NCBI GenBank assembly: GCA_036435485.1
Contig: CM071596.1
Location: 61,739,001-61,803,000 of the forward strand
Reading direction: 5' to 3'
DNA: 64,000 nucleotides
From: Saposhnikovia divaricata
Taxonomy: Eukaryota > Streptophyta > Magnoliopsida > Apiales > Apiaceae
Shown: piece after piece, positions 35,788 to 47,095 of the stretch
How positions within the stretch are numbered: position 1 is the first letter of the stretch
Layout: each line of letters opens with the position of its first letter
Program-made: the position numbers and the translations under genes
The notes under the pieces: model-generated
The model's database searches: none
What the model was told of the DNA's origin: nothing
What the model saw: only the letters and a program-made list of their open reading frames with translations

Positions 35788-36170
35788 GAGTATCTCCAAC
35801 GGTATTGGTTGAAAATGATTGGCTAAATCAGATAAAATATTGATTATGTAAAATTTGCTGAACCTGTAAGATGTTGTGCTCCAATGGTATATTGGCTATA
35901 AAGTTTGATTATATTGTAAATATAGTATGTTATTATTATTTCAGCTTGTTATAAATAGAATATATTTTTATAAGGTAATAGATCATATAAAATCTTCCTT
36001 ACATGCCTCTAGAGGTTGACCAAATATAGCCAACGAAAAGAGATTATCTAAATTTTTTGCTAAGGGTAATGCCTCATTGGAGTGATTTTTTTTACATAAT
36101 CGCTATAAATTTTATTTATTGTATTATATGTATGATTTTAGCAAAGTGGTCTTTTCCATTGGAGATGCTC
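35788..36170. mobile_element. Tourist-like MITE
   Basis: Ends GAGTATCTCCAACGG and CCATTGGAGATGCTC are near-complementary. The flanking triplets (TAT/TAA) no longer match exactly. It belongs to the same broad end-type as the MITE at 15638-16194 but is a different, older copy without coding capacity. Confidence 0.65.
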
Positions 36171-36299
36171 TAATATATAATAGATTACTTGAATATTCAA
36201 GATAATTACATTTTATTTATTTGGGTTAATTTTAAAACTACCTAACTTAACTACTGGGCTTTTAAAACTACAGTCCAAAACTATCTAAAAGTTGGGCGC

Positions 36300-37071
36300 T
36301 ACGTTCATCATTTTCATTTTTTCAAATATACGGTCCTCTCTCCCCGACTGCTCCATCTTCCCCCTCCCCGCCCAACACATTACCCCTTCTGATTTCCCAT
36401 ATCCACCGCCGGCAAACTAGACCTCAAAACCTCCATTTTCGTCTTCATCACTCTTCGTATTCCCCAATTGTTGTTGGTCCCGCAGGGGCATCTCCTTTAA
36501 GTTCAAAGCTTCATCATCAAGCTCGTGAATTGGCGGTTAGGTTTGGTGGGTTTTCGGGGTATACCTCGTTGTGGCGGAGGTTTGGAGAAACTATTTTGGG
36601 ATTTTTATAAATGGGAATTGAGAATGTGATTGGACGGCTTGGATTGAATGTTGAATGTGTTTAATTATGTTGGTGTTGATGCGAGAAGTACTGATTTGGG
36701 TGATGTGGTGATGGATGGGTTAATGAGGGGCGGGGAGGTATGATGATGCGTTGAAGCTGTTTGAGGGAATGCTTGAGGGAAATGGGAAGTGTTGGGTGGA
36801 AAGGTTTGCAAGTTAATATGAATCGTGGTTGCAACTACTCTAAAATAGTTACTCAAATTTTATTCAAAGCAACCATCATTGAATCTTCTCTCTTGTATGT
36901 TACGACCCCGCATGGGCACATCTCCGTCTTCAAGCTTCGAGCTTCAAGGTTGCAGGCATCTCCGTCTTCAAGCTTCGAGTTTCGAAGAATATCATTATTG
37001 ACCGTGGAGACTCTTTGCTTCCAGATGTTCCATTATCTAGTCATCATGACACTATGTCAAACAGCACTGTA
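36300..37071 (+). pseudogene. Degenerate gene fragments (possibly PPR-related)
   Basis: The stretch near 36730-36775 reads YDDALKLFEGMLE, which resembles a pentatricopeptide-repeat helix; frames around it are broken. A short tandem duplication (CATCTCCGTCTTCAAGCTTC) lies near 36918-36980. Then GDSLLPDVPLSSHHDTMSN leads up to the MITE insertion and appears to continue after it. No intact gene. Confidence 0.25.
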
Positions 37072-37079
37072 CACAAGTG

Positions 37080-37399
37080 TAGGGGTGAGCATTCGGTCGG
37101 TCCGGTCCAGAACCGAACCGAAAGAACCGAGAACCAAATTTTCAATTATTTTAGAACCGAACCAAACCGAATAAAATTCTGGATCGAACCAGACCCGAAC
37201 CGAAATAATTCGGTCGGTTCGGTCCGATCCATAAGAACCGAATTTTTTGAATTTTGAATTATTATTGTATATATTATTATTAATATAAATATAATATTAT
37301 TATAATAAATATATTATTATAAATATTTATATTTACATTTATATTTATATATTATTGTATATATTATTATTAAGTATTAACTATTTATTGTATATATTA

Positions 37400-37441
<42 letters not shown>

Positions 37442-37618
37442 CGGGTGGTTCGGTTTTAACCGAAATTACTTACGGAAGAACCGAACCGAACCGAAATTTA
37501 TTTCGGTTCTAACCAAAAGAACCGAACCGACCGAAAAAGAAAAAAATTGGACCGAACCAAACCGAAATTGTATGGTTGGTTCGGTTCTTCGGTTCCGGTT
37601 CGGTTCTGCTCACCCCTA
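37080..37618. mobile_element. hAT-type MITE with 8-bp TSD CACAAGTG
   Basis: Termini TAGGGGTGAGCA and TGCTCACCCCTA are perfect complements. CACAAGTG is at 37072-37079 and 37619-37626. Both subterminal regions are dense in GAACCGAACCGA-type repeats in opposite orientations, around an AT core with (TA)n near 37400-37436. No transposase is encoded. Confidence 0.92.
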
Positions 37619-37626
37619 CACAAGTG

Positions 37627-38029
37627 GATACATTTGGAAAGACCAGGAGGGATGATTTAGTAAAGCACTTGCAGCTTATAAAATAGAAAGCTTAAGCAAG
37701 TTTGCTGGCTATTTCTGAAACTAATGTTTCTTCCCTTGCTAATCGTACTAGAATCTGAGCTTAGTATAGCTATGGGATAGTGTAGGATGAAAGATCAATG
37801 CACTTGAGGTCTCTGTATTTCAGTAACTTAATTGTTTTACAGCTTACATGTGTTGTACAATGATGGCTTACTTCTTTGAAGGATTCTATTTGTGAGGATT
37901 AAGACGTAACTTGCAATATAGTTATTTACGAAAAAGTTGATTAAGAAATTGGTATTTTCATAATATTAACTAGAGTTGTTTCAAATGTGGAGTTGGAATA
38001 ATTTATTTATTTATTTATTATTCTATGTA
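37627..38029. other. No feature seen
   Basis: AT-rich sequence after the MITE target duplication; no frame or repeat that I can support. Confidence 0.4.
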
Positions 38030-38240
38030 TCAGTTGCAACCTTTGCAACCATGGATGCATAAGTTGCAAACAAGGTTGCAGAAATTGGAAACATGGTTGC
38101 AAAGGTTGCAACTGATATTGATGTTGCAAATAGTATTGCAACTGATATTGATAAGTTACAAATAGTGTTGCGACTAATATTGATAAGTTGCAAATAGTGT
38201 TGCAACTGATATTGATAAGTTGCAACTGTAACTGGATAAT
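38030..38240. repeat. TTGCAA-motif array 1
   Basis: Irregular array of GTTGCAA units spaced 9-24 bases, with a distal AACTGATATTGATAAGTTGCA part repeated about four times. Because TTGCAA is palindromic both strands carry it. On the plus strand the units encode VAKVAT/VATDID-like runs. Confidence 0.75.
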
Positions 38241-38534
38241 AAACACAATGTGTAACAATGCCCTCAAAGAATGATGAGACAAAGATTACAGCCGCAAGAA
38301 ATAGTAGAATAGCATATGCAACATAGCATTAGACCTTAAACAAGCGACAAACATTTTCTCTTTTTTTTTTGGTAGATGAGGACGAACCCTCGTAAATTTT
38401 TTTTAACATCAAAAGATATTTACAAAACAAAAGGATTTACCCTGTCAAAACATGATTAAATATTTGCACTTCTTTTGTCATGTTAATTACTGGATTGACT
38501 TCATATATATTTATACGTTTTCAAAACATGGGTC

Positions 38535-38690
38535 AAAATTGTTGCAATCATATTTGCAACTTCTGCAATCATGTTTGCAACCTTTGTGATCATGATTGCA
38601 GAGGTTGCAACCATTGCAAACATGGTTGCAGAAGTTGCAAACAAGGTTGCAAAGGTTGCAACTGATAAAAATAGTTAAATCTGACAAGTA
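38535..38690. repeat. TTGCAA-motif array 2
   Basis: Further GTTGCAA/TTTGCAAC units, ending ACAAGGTTGCAAAGGTTGCA and then ACTGATAAAAATAGTTAAATCTGAC, nearly the same ending as array 3. Confidence 0.75.
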
Positions 38691-38949
38691 TGACCATGTC
38701 ATTCTCTTAACTAGTTAACTCTCAGAATCTGGATATTGCAATTGCCAAAAGCTATACATGAAAGCACCAAATTGATGATAATGAACATTTCTACATCTCA
38801 AAAAATGCAAGTAAGCTATTGGTTGCCATCTACAACAATGTACAATTTCCATGAACTACATATTATGACATCCAATAAGGTGACTTGAAAACAAATCATT
38901 AGTATTGTCTCTGCCTCTTCTTTTTCTATCTACTCTTTAATTCCATGAA

Positions 38950-39660
38950 CTACAATCTGCGGCCATGACATTCTCTCGAGCTAACCCCTGCAACGTAAGA
39001 CCTCCAACAAATTCTGAGACACACGAGACCTGCAATTCGGAGATAAACAAAGTACATAGCCTGCAAAACAAGCCCCTGCAAAATTTTTGCAACTTTTAAA
39101 ACCTCTACTGCAACATTTGTATCCTCTACTGATACCTTTGCAATCTCTGTTGTAACATGTGCAACATGATCTACAACATGATCAACACTTGCTGCAAGAG
39201 TAGTTGCACAATTAGGAATAGTATCATTATTAACATTGACATTCTCATTATGAACATCATCATCAACATGATCATCACTTATCATCGCAACCATCTTCAA
39301 TGTCCTATCGAGATCAATCGAACCATTTCGGACATTGTTGCATCCTCACTATCCTCAACTTCAACATTTGGCACAGCGGTTCCATCCTCTACAACCTCCT
39401 GCCCACCATCTTCAACTTGTTTCCCAACCTCATTGAAATCATCATTCCCAACCTCATTGTCATCTGCTACATTCTCAAATGCATCCTCAAAATTCTCACC
39501 CTCATCATCTACATTCTCATCCTCATGTGCAATTTCTACATTATTATAAGCAACAGTTTGATTGCTTTGTGGCCAAGCATCCCAATCACCAACATTGGCC
39601 GCAACTTGATTCAAATGCGACAAAGGGTCCAAAGTGCTTTCATTCTGAAGTCAATGCAGC
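38950..39660 (-). pseudogene. Acidic reading frames of unknown function
   Basis: Two minus-strand frames adjoin. 39632-39297 is Asp/Glu/Asn-rich (NVDDEGENFEDAFENVADD). 39300-38950 continues in another frame with DDDVHNENVNVNND and a VDHVVDHVAHV/VAVEVLKVAK repeat. They overlap by a few bases near 39300, suggesting one gene broken by a frameshift. The VA.VA periodicity resembles what the TTGCAA arrays encode, so arrays and frames may be parts of one decayed gene or element. I recognise no family. Confidence 0.3.
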
Positions 39661-39774
39661 AAAGATAATTAAAAATAATTAGTAAGTGGAACAAAAATAA
39701 TCACAAATGATTAGAACTAATCTCAACTTTAATTTTTAAATAATGTAAATCACATAAATGATGTAAGGGTTGAA

Positions 39775-39840
39775 TGGTTGCAAAATTTGCAAATAGTTGC
39801 AACTTTTGCAAACAAGGTTGCAAAAGTTGCAACTGATAGA
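39775..39840. repeat. TTGCAA-motif array 3
   Basis: Short array ending ACAAGGTTGCAAAAGTTGCA and then ACTGATAGAAATTAGTTGAATCTGAC. It lies 34 bases left of the LTR element inserted at 39874. Confidence 0.7.
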
Positions 39841-39873
39841 AATTAGTTGAATCTGACTATTAAGATGGCTGCC

Positions 39874-41507
39874 TGATAAGTGGATGTTATATCCACTTGG
39901 AATGCTTCGTATCAGCTTGAATTGATGACTTGAACTCAAGTATGTGGTGTTTTTGATGTGTTTTTAGTGAATTTGTGCAGGAATAAGAGTCGGATATGGG
40001 ATGATGTTTTCCATGCTTAAATGGTGGGTTTTGAGCTTAAAGAATAATAGTACATCAAATTGCGAGAGAGCCGGAAGAAACGGAATGAAAATCGGAGTTA
40101 AAACGAAGAAAATAGAGCAAAATCAGCAAATGAACAGTAAGTCGGGCGCGGCCGCGCCTAATTTGTACTAATTTCGGGCGCTGCGGCGCGTGAACAGTAG
40201 CGCGGGAGTGAACAGTAGTGCGGTCGCGCGCGGTGCGGGTGAAAAATCAGCCAGAATTTCTGATTTTGTTTTGGCCATATCTTGAGTTCTACAAGTCCGT
40301 TTTGGGCGATCTTACAGTCCACGAGAAGCTAACGAGATTTTCTATCATTCTAAGGTGGTTCGGAGTCCAGAATTATTGAAGAGAATTTTCCTTCAAAACA
40401 GAAACTTCCAGAAGTTGCAGAATTCTATTCCAACAAGGAAATTGCCACAATTCCTACTTCTATTAAGTATGGTAATTGCTTTGGGCGGCTAGAACATTCC
40501 AGAATCAGATCTACACATGGAATTTGCAATTCTATTATCATTCAAGAACGGAAATTGCCAATCTTCTATTCCAACTCTAAAAAGGCAATTGCTTGGTGGA
40601 CAAGACTTCTAGAGCCTATATAAACACATCCTACCATTGTAATTTAACACACCATTACATATCAATTACTTAGTTTTATTTGTATCTTTTCATACTTTGT
40701 TTTTATCATGGTTTCATCAAATCCCATGATGACGAGAGGTTCGATTATGAACTAATCGTTGTCATGGGATTCTAACGGATTTACTTATGGAATTTAGATG
40801 TTGATTGCTTAACTTGATATATGTGTGGTGAATATGCGATATCCTTGCAGGGTTGTATTTAATTCATATAGATGCGTAGCTAACATCTATCTTGTTAATC
40901 TTTAGTGAAGCGACAGTGGATCTTTAGATTTAGAACTTGCCATGCTAGCATAAGTCCATGAATGTTATTCATGTTTGTGGTGTGTTTCTAACCGTCTCAT
41001 ACTACCTTATGTAATCTTATGGATACTTGATCTTCAACCATTATGTTTTCAAATTCTATAGACATATAGGGTCTAAGCATAATTGGTGCCTGCATGATTT
41101 CTATCTTATGTGGATATTGTGTAGATTGGTGTGAGTGTATTGAAAGGTAACGTATACTTATTTCGTGTTGTCCGATTAGTTATCGTAACCACCACATGTA
41201 TTGATAAAAGGGCATGATCTCTAAAGGAAGTTTGTATTGAAGTTAGGATTCCATGGTTCATATTGCGTAAGTAATTTGATTTTAATTATCGTTAGTTAGT
41301 TAATTCTTAGTTGATAATTTGCATCTTAGTTAGTTTAGTTAATTAAAACTCAAATTTGTTATTTGTCTTAGCAGTGAGTAATAACCATACATTGTTGCAT
41401 AGGTACAATAACTGAATTAAAACCTTAACTAGATCTCTGTGGGAACGAACTCGACTTATTCATATATTACTTGTGACCACGTACGCTTACGTGATTTAGT
41501 GCAAACA
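39874..41507 (+). repeat. 5' LTR (1634 bp)
   Basis: Starts TGATAAGTGGATG and ends GTGCAAACA. A TATATAAA box lies at 40617-40624, and a GC-rich patch with CGCGGCCGCGCC is near 40145-40235. Seven substitutions and no indels were noticed against the 3' copy. Confidence 0.95.
40617..40624 (+). promoter_or_regulatory. LTR TATA box
   Basis: TATATAAA in the 5' LTR, a likely core promoter for genomic RNA; the 3' LTR copy is at 44859-44866. Confidence 0.5.
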
Positions 41508-41509
41508 AG

Positions 41510-41528
41510 TTTTTGGCGCCGCTGCCGG
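41510..41528 (+). other. Primer-binding site, tRNA-Asp type
   Basis: TTTTTGGCGCCGCTGCCGGGGA, of which TGGCGCCGCTGCCGGGGA is complementary to the plant tRNA-Asp 3' end with one change. It is two bases after the LTR. Confidence 0.75.
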
Positions 41529-41654
41529 GGATCATCGGTGTTTTATTTTTGGTTTATGTGCTTGTCAATAGTGGTCGTTAGAGTTCACTAACTCAGATTT
41601 TTTCTTAACTATCTTGTTTAGTTCGTTGTGTTTCAGGTACTTGAGTTTTTGAAG

Positions 41655-42416
41655 ATGGCATGCGAGGAGTTACCATGGTGGGCGTATTCGAGGACATCCA
41701 TGCCTTATCAATGTGAGCGGTGTTTTGGCGTTCATGATCCCTCACAATATTGTTACTACGAAGAAGTTGATCCATATGTCACTTATGAGGAACAACCATA
41801 TTTTTCATACCATCCTCAATAGTACCAGAAAGATGTTCCAGATATGACATATTTCTTTGGAAGTGAAGAGTTTCAACATCAGCAACCTACTCCTACTTTT
41901 CAGTCAGATGAGGTTCCTACTATGGAGGAGCTTAGGATGCTTGTAAAGAGTAGTGAGAAGTCTATAAAATCTTTGGAGATTCTAGTTGCTCGAGCTGTGA
42001 GTGCTGTGAAACAAGAGAAACAACAATTCATACAAGAGGCAATTCCAGAAAGTAACGGTGACTTGGAGCAAGGTACTGCATGCATTATTGAGGAAGACAA
42101 ATTCCAAGGTGAGGTGAGCATTCGCAAGCCATGTGAGGAATTTGATCATGTTAGGATGGTGGATGATTTGGAAAGGGCACTATTTGGGACAGACACTAAT
42201 GAGCTGCACAAATTTCAAAAATTGGTATGTGAGTACCAAGAGGCTGAAGAACATGGGAAAGATGCAGGTCTTCTACTTGACTCAAAGTGTGAAGATGGAG
42301 GTAGCACATTAGAGCCAATGGAGGAAGTTCTCTTTGAGAAACCAAAGGCTTCAGCATCTTACAGTTACCCTCCTCCATTATATTCAAGCGAAGCCCGCGA
42401 ATGTGTGTTGTTCTAA
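41655..42416 (+). pseudogene. Gag-like frame with one internal amber codon
   Basis: An ATG at 41655 opens a frame of 55 residues (MACEELPWWAYSRT, then CERCFGVHDPSQYC, which resembles a zinc-knuckle remnant). It ends at TAG 41820-41822. The same frame continues, with the next Met at 41844, for a further 190 residues to TAA at 42416. The second part is acidic with a helical stretch (MEELRMLVKSSEKSIKSLEI) and no recognised domain. The two parts are a single frame of 253 sense and stop codons, so either a nonsense mutation or readthrough (CAA TAG TAC context) is possible. It lies where gag is expected, about 130 bases after the primer site. The gag assignment is an inference from position and the Cys/His cluster. 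Confidence 0.55.
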
Positions 42417-44115
42417 AAATTGACAGATTTTGGGTCAACAGAAGAAGGCATTGGAACAGGACATAGTTGTTATACGAATAGGCCAAGCGAGGAGAAGGGG
42501 CAGAAAGTGTGCCGCCGTGATGATGATGAAGTCTCACGAAGAGAGGACCAGGCAAACTATTATCATCCTTAATGGAGGTTTGGAAGTAACGTCAAGCTAT
42601 TGACGTCAAAAAAGCGCTTCTTGGGAGGCAACCCAAGCATTGTTGTATACTGGTATGTTTTATACTTTTCCTTATATTACCTTCAATTCAATGGGGACAA
42701 TGAATATTTTAAGTTTGGGGGTGGTTTGAGGGATTAGTAGTTGTTGTTGTATTATGTGTTCATGTAGGATTTCATGTTTTGCATATTCATAGTAGTTTAT
42801 GCATTTATGTTCGTATTAATTATGTTTGTTTCATATAGGACATTCTGTTTTTATTTTTCGTATACCATGTGAGTTCATATTAGTTGCATTTCATGGCATG
42901 CATATTTCATGATCCCGTAGAACGAGCTAATTCTGATTGGTAGGTAGGTGTCTAATTGAGTGTGGTAATGATGAATAGAGGGTTGACTTATAGTTTCTAT
43001 GAAATTGACTTATGTGTTTCGGAAACAAAACTAATTACACAGTCCCATTGGGTGCTTTTGGGCTAGGTTGAGGTCATGCTTGTTTGGATGTTTTGAGATT
43101 TAATCACTTGATTATATTTAGAATTTTCGTTATTCCCTTGATGGCCTAGATCACTTAAGTCTAAGTTTGGGGGAAAACAGGGATTTCATGCTAAATTGTC
43201 AATAATGGCTAGGCGTCAAATGGCTAGTAGCCGGCTCATATTTATATGAGTAGTCTAGGGTTGGAATTGAGAATTCTCATTCCAGATTGCATAGAAAAAA
43301 AAGAAAAAAAAAAGAGAAAAAGAAAAGCAGAAAAAAAGAAAAAAGGAAAAGAAAAAAAAAAGTTATGTGAATTGTTTTATGCAAAATTAACCAGGGTGAG
43401 CTCTTTAATACTCGAGCAATTAAGTTCGCGGGGACTTTGTACCTAGTGACCTAAGGCTTTTATTTGTCTGGGATCCACTAACCTAACGCTCGCTACATGG
43501 GTATTATTGTATAAGCCTTTCGGGGTCTCATCCATTGCACGGTTAAATAAGCATGCTTGTATATATGTGTCGTAGTAGTTAGTAATAAAGCATGAATTTC
43601 TGTCTACCTTGGATAAGGATGGAGGTGTTCCTAGGTTATGAAGTGTCTACAGTCTATTCTATTTATAAACCTGTGATTGTCTTGACGAAGAGCATGTATG
43701 ATTTTTGACCTAGTTTTGGGAGTATTTCTGATGAGCATTGCACACACGCACGTTTCTGTTCATGTATTGTTAGTATACGAGAACTTGGTCGAGCTCTATT
43801 TGGATTTAGTTGCATTCTCTAAGATATTTGCTTGCTAGTTGGTTTTGGTTAGTTTGAAGGGGATTGTTGCATTTTCATATTAGTTGCATTCATGCATTGC
43901 ATTGTTTGTGTCCTTTGTGTCAGTTGGATTTTGGGGGTACATTCGCTATAGGCCCTCACGAGACCTTACTCGTCCACTAGGGCTGCCTAGGGGTTTAAAG
44001 GGCTTGTTGCATATGCCAAATGCAACCGTGATCACCTACGGAAGTGGTTCTAGTTAGTTGTATATAGTTATAATTGTTATGCTTGAGGACAAGCATCGGT
44101 TTAAGTTTGGGGGTG
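42417..44115 (+). other. Non-coding internal region and polypurine tract
   Basis: It contains CTTCTTGGGAGGCAACCCAAG at about 42617 (a foldback often seen in Athila-like elements), a purine-rich run at 43290-43370, and the polypurine tract AAGTTTGGGGGTG ending at 44115. No pol coding capacity. Confidence 0.7.
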
Positions 44116-45749
44116 TGATAAGTGGATGTTATATCCACTTGGAATGCTTCGTATCGGCTTGAATTGATGACTTGAACTCAAGTATGTGGTGTTTTTGATG
44201 TGTTTTTAGTGAATTTGTGCAGGAATAAGAGTCGGATGTGGGATGATGTTTTCCATGCTTAAATGGTGGGTTTTGAGCTTAAAGAATAATAGTACATCAA
44301 ATTGCGAGAGAGCCGGAAGAAACGGAATGAAAATCGGAGTTAAAACAAAGAAAATAGAGCAAAATCAGCAAATGAACAGTAAGTCGGGCGCGGCCGCGCC
44401 TAATTTGTACTAATTTCGGGCGCTGCGGCGCGTGAACAGTAGCGCGGGAGTGAACAGTAGTGCGGTCGCGCGCGGTGCGGGTGAAAGATCAGCCAGAATT
44501 TCTGATTTTGTTTTGGCCATATCTTGAGTTCTACAAGTCCGTTTTGGGCGATCTTACAGTCCACGAGAAGCTAACGAGATTTTCTATCATTCTAAGGTGG
44601 TTCGGAGTCCAGAATTATTGAAGAGAATTTTCCTTCAAAACAGAAACTTCCAGAAGTTGCAGAATTCTATTCCAACAAGGAAATTGCCACAATTCCTACT
44701 TCTATTAAGTATGGTAATTGCTTTGGGCGGCTAGAACATTCCAGAATCAGATCTACACATGGAATTTGCAATTCTATTATCATTCAAGAACGGAAATTGC
44801 CAATCTTCTATTCCAACTCTAAAAAGGCAATTGCTTGGTGGACAAGACTTCTAGAGCCTATATAAACACATCCTACCATTGTAATTTAACACACCATTAC
44901 ATATCAATTACTTAGTTTTATTTGTATCTTTTCATACTTTGTTTTTATCATGGTTTCATCAAATCCCATGATGACGAGAGGTTCGATTATGAACTAATCG
45001 TTGTCATGGGATTCTAACGGATTTACTTATGGAATTTAGATGTTGATTGCTTAACTTGATATATGTGTGGTGAATTTGCGATATCCTTGCAGGGTTGTAT
45101 TTAATTCATATAGATGCGTAGCTAACATCTATCTTGTTAATCTTTAGTGAAGCGACAGTGGATCTTTAGATTTAGAACTTGCCATGCTAGCATAAGTCCA
45201 TGAATGTTATTCATGTTTGTGGTGTGTTTCTAACCGTCTCATACTACCTTATGTAATCTTATGGATACTTGATCTTCAACCATTATGTTTTCAAATTCTA
45301 TAGACATATAGGGTCTAAGCATAATTGGTGCCTGCATGATTTCTATCTTATGTGGATATTGTGTAGATTGGTGTGAGTGTATTGAAAGGTAACGTATACT
45401 TATTTCGTGTTGTCCGATTAGTTATCGTAACCACCACATGTATTGATAAAAGGGCATGATCTCTAAAGGAAGTTTGTATTGAAGTTAGGATTCCATGGTT
45501 CATATTGCGTAAGTAATTTGATTTTAATTATCGTTAGTTAGTTAATTCTTAGTTGATAATTTGCATCTTAGTTAGTTTAGTTAATTAAAACTCAAATTTG
45601 TTATTTGTCTTAGCAGTGAGTAATAACCATACATTGTTGCATAGGTACAATAACTGAATTAAAACCTTAACCAGATCTCTGTGGGAACGAACTCGACTTA
45701 TTCATATATTACTTGTGACCACGTACGCTTGCGTGATTTAGTGCAAACA
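44116..45749 (+). repeat. 3' LTR (1634 bp)
   Basis: Same length as the 5' LTR, ending GTGCAAACA and followed by TSD CTGCC. Confidence 0.95.
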
Positions 45750-45808
45750 CTGCCCCTGCGGGGCCAACTCCACACAAACCAAAACAAATAAAATAGACAA
45801 AAAAAAAG

Positions 45809-46376
45809 CCTTCAGAATCAAAGTCTACAGAATCTAATATATGTAATTCATCCGATACACGTACTCGTTTATCGACAATGGCACACAACTTTGAGAAATC
45901 CAAATCAAAGTGTGACTGCATCTCAAATATGGTCTTCTTTAAGCCATCTACTTCGGAACTCAACAAGTTAATCTTATTTTCCATTTCCAGCTATGACATA
46001 CGAGATTAAGGTCGATCAGAAGATGTAGAAGCACCCATAAATGATGGGGGAGGATGACCAACAATATCAGCATCACTATCAACAATATCTTCTAACTGTA
46101 GTTCTTCAATCTCCTTTTCAGTTGGAGATACATTTCTTAATTGCAACTAAAAAAATAATATGTTTGAACTACAAATTAAAATCAACATCTCAAATTACAT
46201 AAACACATAGCGAATTAGAACACGAACATCAATAAACGAAAAAAAGAACAGCTCAAAATTCATAACAGGAACTAGAACAACACCAATTTTGCAAATATTA
46301 TAAATATATACCTCCTCCATTAGAACTTGAGAACAAACTTGGTGAGTTTCTATACTTTTGCATATATATAGTCCAT
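45809..46376 (-). pseudogene. Spliced gene fragment with coiled-coil, unknown family
   Basis: On the minus strand an exon-like stretch ends QVCSQVLMEE at GT (about 46312). After an intron ending near 46149 a second stretch reads LQLRNVSPTEKEIEELQLED, then IVGHPPPSFMGASTSSDRP. Two stops interrupt it before MENKINLLSSEVDGLKKTIF, a heptad-like helix. The fragment ends near 45809. It adjoins the TTGCAA region across the young LTR element, so both may come from one older transposon or gene. Confidence 0.3.
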
Positions 46377-46380
46377 CTGT

Positions 46381-46578
46381 GTAAGCTGCTAGATAGTCCA
46401 TCTAGTAGGAAAGCCGGCTTAGCCCGCTTTCAGGAAGTGTCGGGTAGAAGGTCCTCGTGCCTAAACTATCCTTAGGAGTGTAAGCTGCTAGACAGTCCAT
46501 CTAGTACGAAAGTCGGATTAGCCCGCTTTCAGGAAGTGTCGGGTAGAAGGTCCTCGTGCCTAAACTATCCTTAGGAAT
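46381..46578 (-). repeat. Two 99-bp tandem units shared with the 8-kb solo LTR
   Basis: Units at 46381-46479 and 46480-46578 (GTAAGCTGCTAGATAGTCC start) match the complement of 8278-8371 closely, including CACTTCCTGAAAGCGGGCTA. The solo LTR has one unit. Confidence 0.85.
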
Positions 46579-46722
46579 GTTCAGGTTTTGAAGCTAATCC
46601 ATTGGATTAGAAGTTGTAACACCCCTTTGAGTTTATTATTAATAAAGATATATATTCTCGGAATTATTTTTTTTGCTAGTATCGTATTCAACCCCCCTTC
46701 TACGATACTTCGGGACCTAACA
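46381..46722 (-). mobile_element. LTR-type repeat fragment
   Basis: On the minus strand it starts TGTTAGGTCCCGAAGTATCG at 46722, exactly where the pararetroviral RT frame stops making sense. It continues through GAAGGGGGGTTGAATACGAT into the 99-bp tandem. The start resembles the solo LTR at 7917 (TGTTAGG). The far end is not recognised, so it may be truncated. Confidence 0.5.
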
Positions 46723-47068
46723 TAACTAACCTAGGAACTCCTCGTTCCTTTTTTGCAGCATTATTGACATAAAATGTTGTGCAACTCCAAGGAGATTTAG
46801 ACTTACGAATTAATCCTTTTCCTAGAAGAGAATTAATCTCGTTTTTAAATAATTCTAGATACTCCTTATTCATCTGGGCTGGTCTAGCCTTGGTAGGGAT
46901 TTGGTTTTCATTAAAACCATCTATATAGGGAAGAGAAACAACATGTTTCTTTCTATTCCAAAACGCATTAGGGAGGTCATTACAAACCTCATCATCAAAT
47001 TGTTTTTCAATGATTTTTATTTGATTTTTAATATCGGGTTTTTTGAGCTGCTCATTTATGCTCAACAC
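46723..47068 (-). pseudogene. Pararetroviral reverse transcriptase, N-terminal piece
   Basis: Contains FWNRKKHVVSLPY, IPTKARPAQMN, LIRKSKSPWSCTTFYVNN and ERGVPRLV, the N-terminal RT fingers typical of caulimovirids. The YxDD palm and RNase H are absent; the sequence switches to an LTR-type repeat. Confidence 0.8.
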
Positions 47069-47095
47069 CTTTATTTCTTCTTTAAGAAAACATAA

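Larger units (their letters stand above)
39874..45749 (+). mobile_element. Young non-autonomous LTR retrotransposon (TR-GAG/LARD-like)
   Basis: It is 5.9 kb with two 1634-bp LTRs, TSD CTGCC (39869-39873 and 45750-45754), a tRNA-Asp type primer site, a 2.6-kb internal region and a polypurine tract. The internal region codes only for a short gag-like frame with one in-frame stop. No protease, RT or integrase is present, so it must depend on a partner element. The primer site suggests an Athila-like Gypsy parent. The LTRs differ at about seven positions by eye, indicating a recent insertion. Confidence 0.92.

Noticed and set aside
37080..37257. Frames of 80-137 codons across the MITE end
   Set aside because: They derive from the GAACCG subterminal repeats and cross a mobile-element border.
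38480..38702. Cys-rich short frames (CNHVCNLCDHDC type) resembling metallothioneins
   Set aside because: They are simply translations of the TTGCAA array in other frames, with no start context, homologue or conserved spacing.
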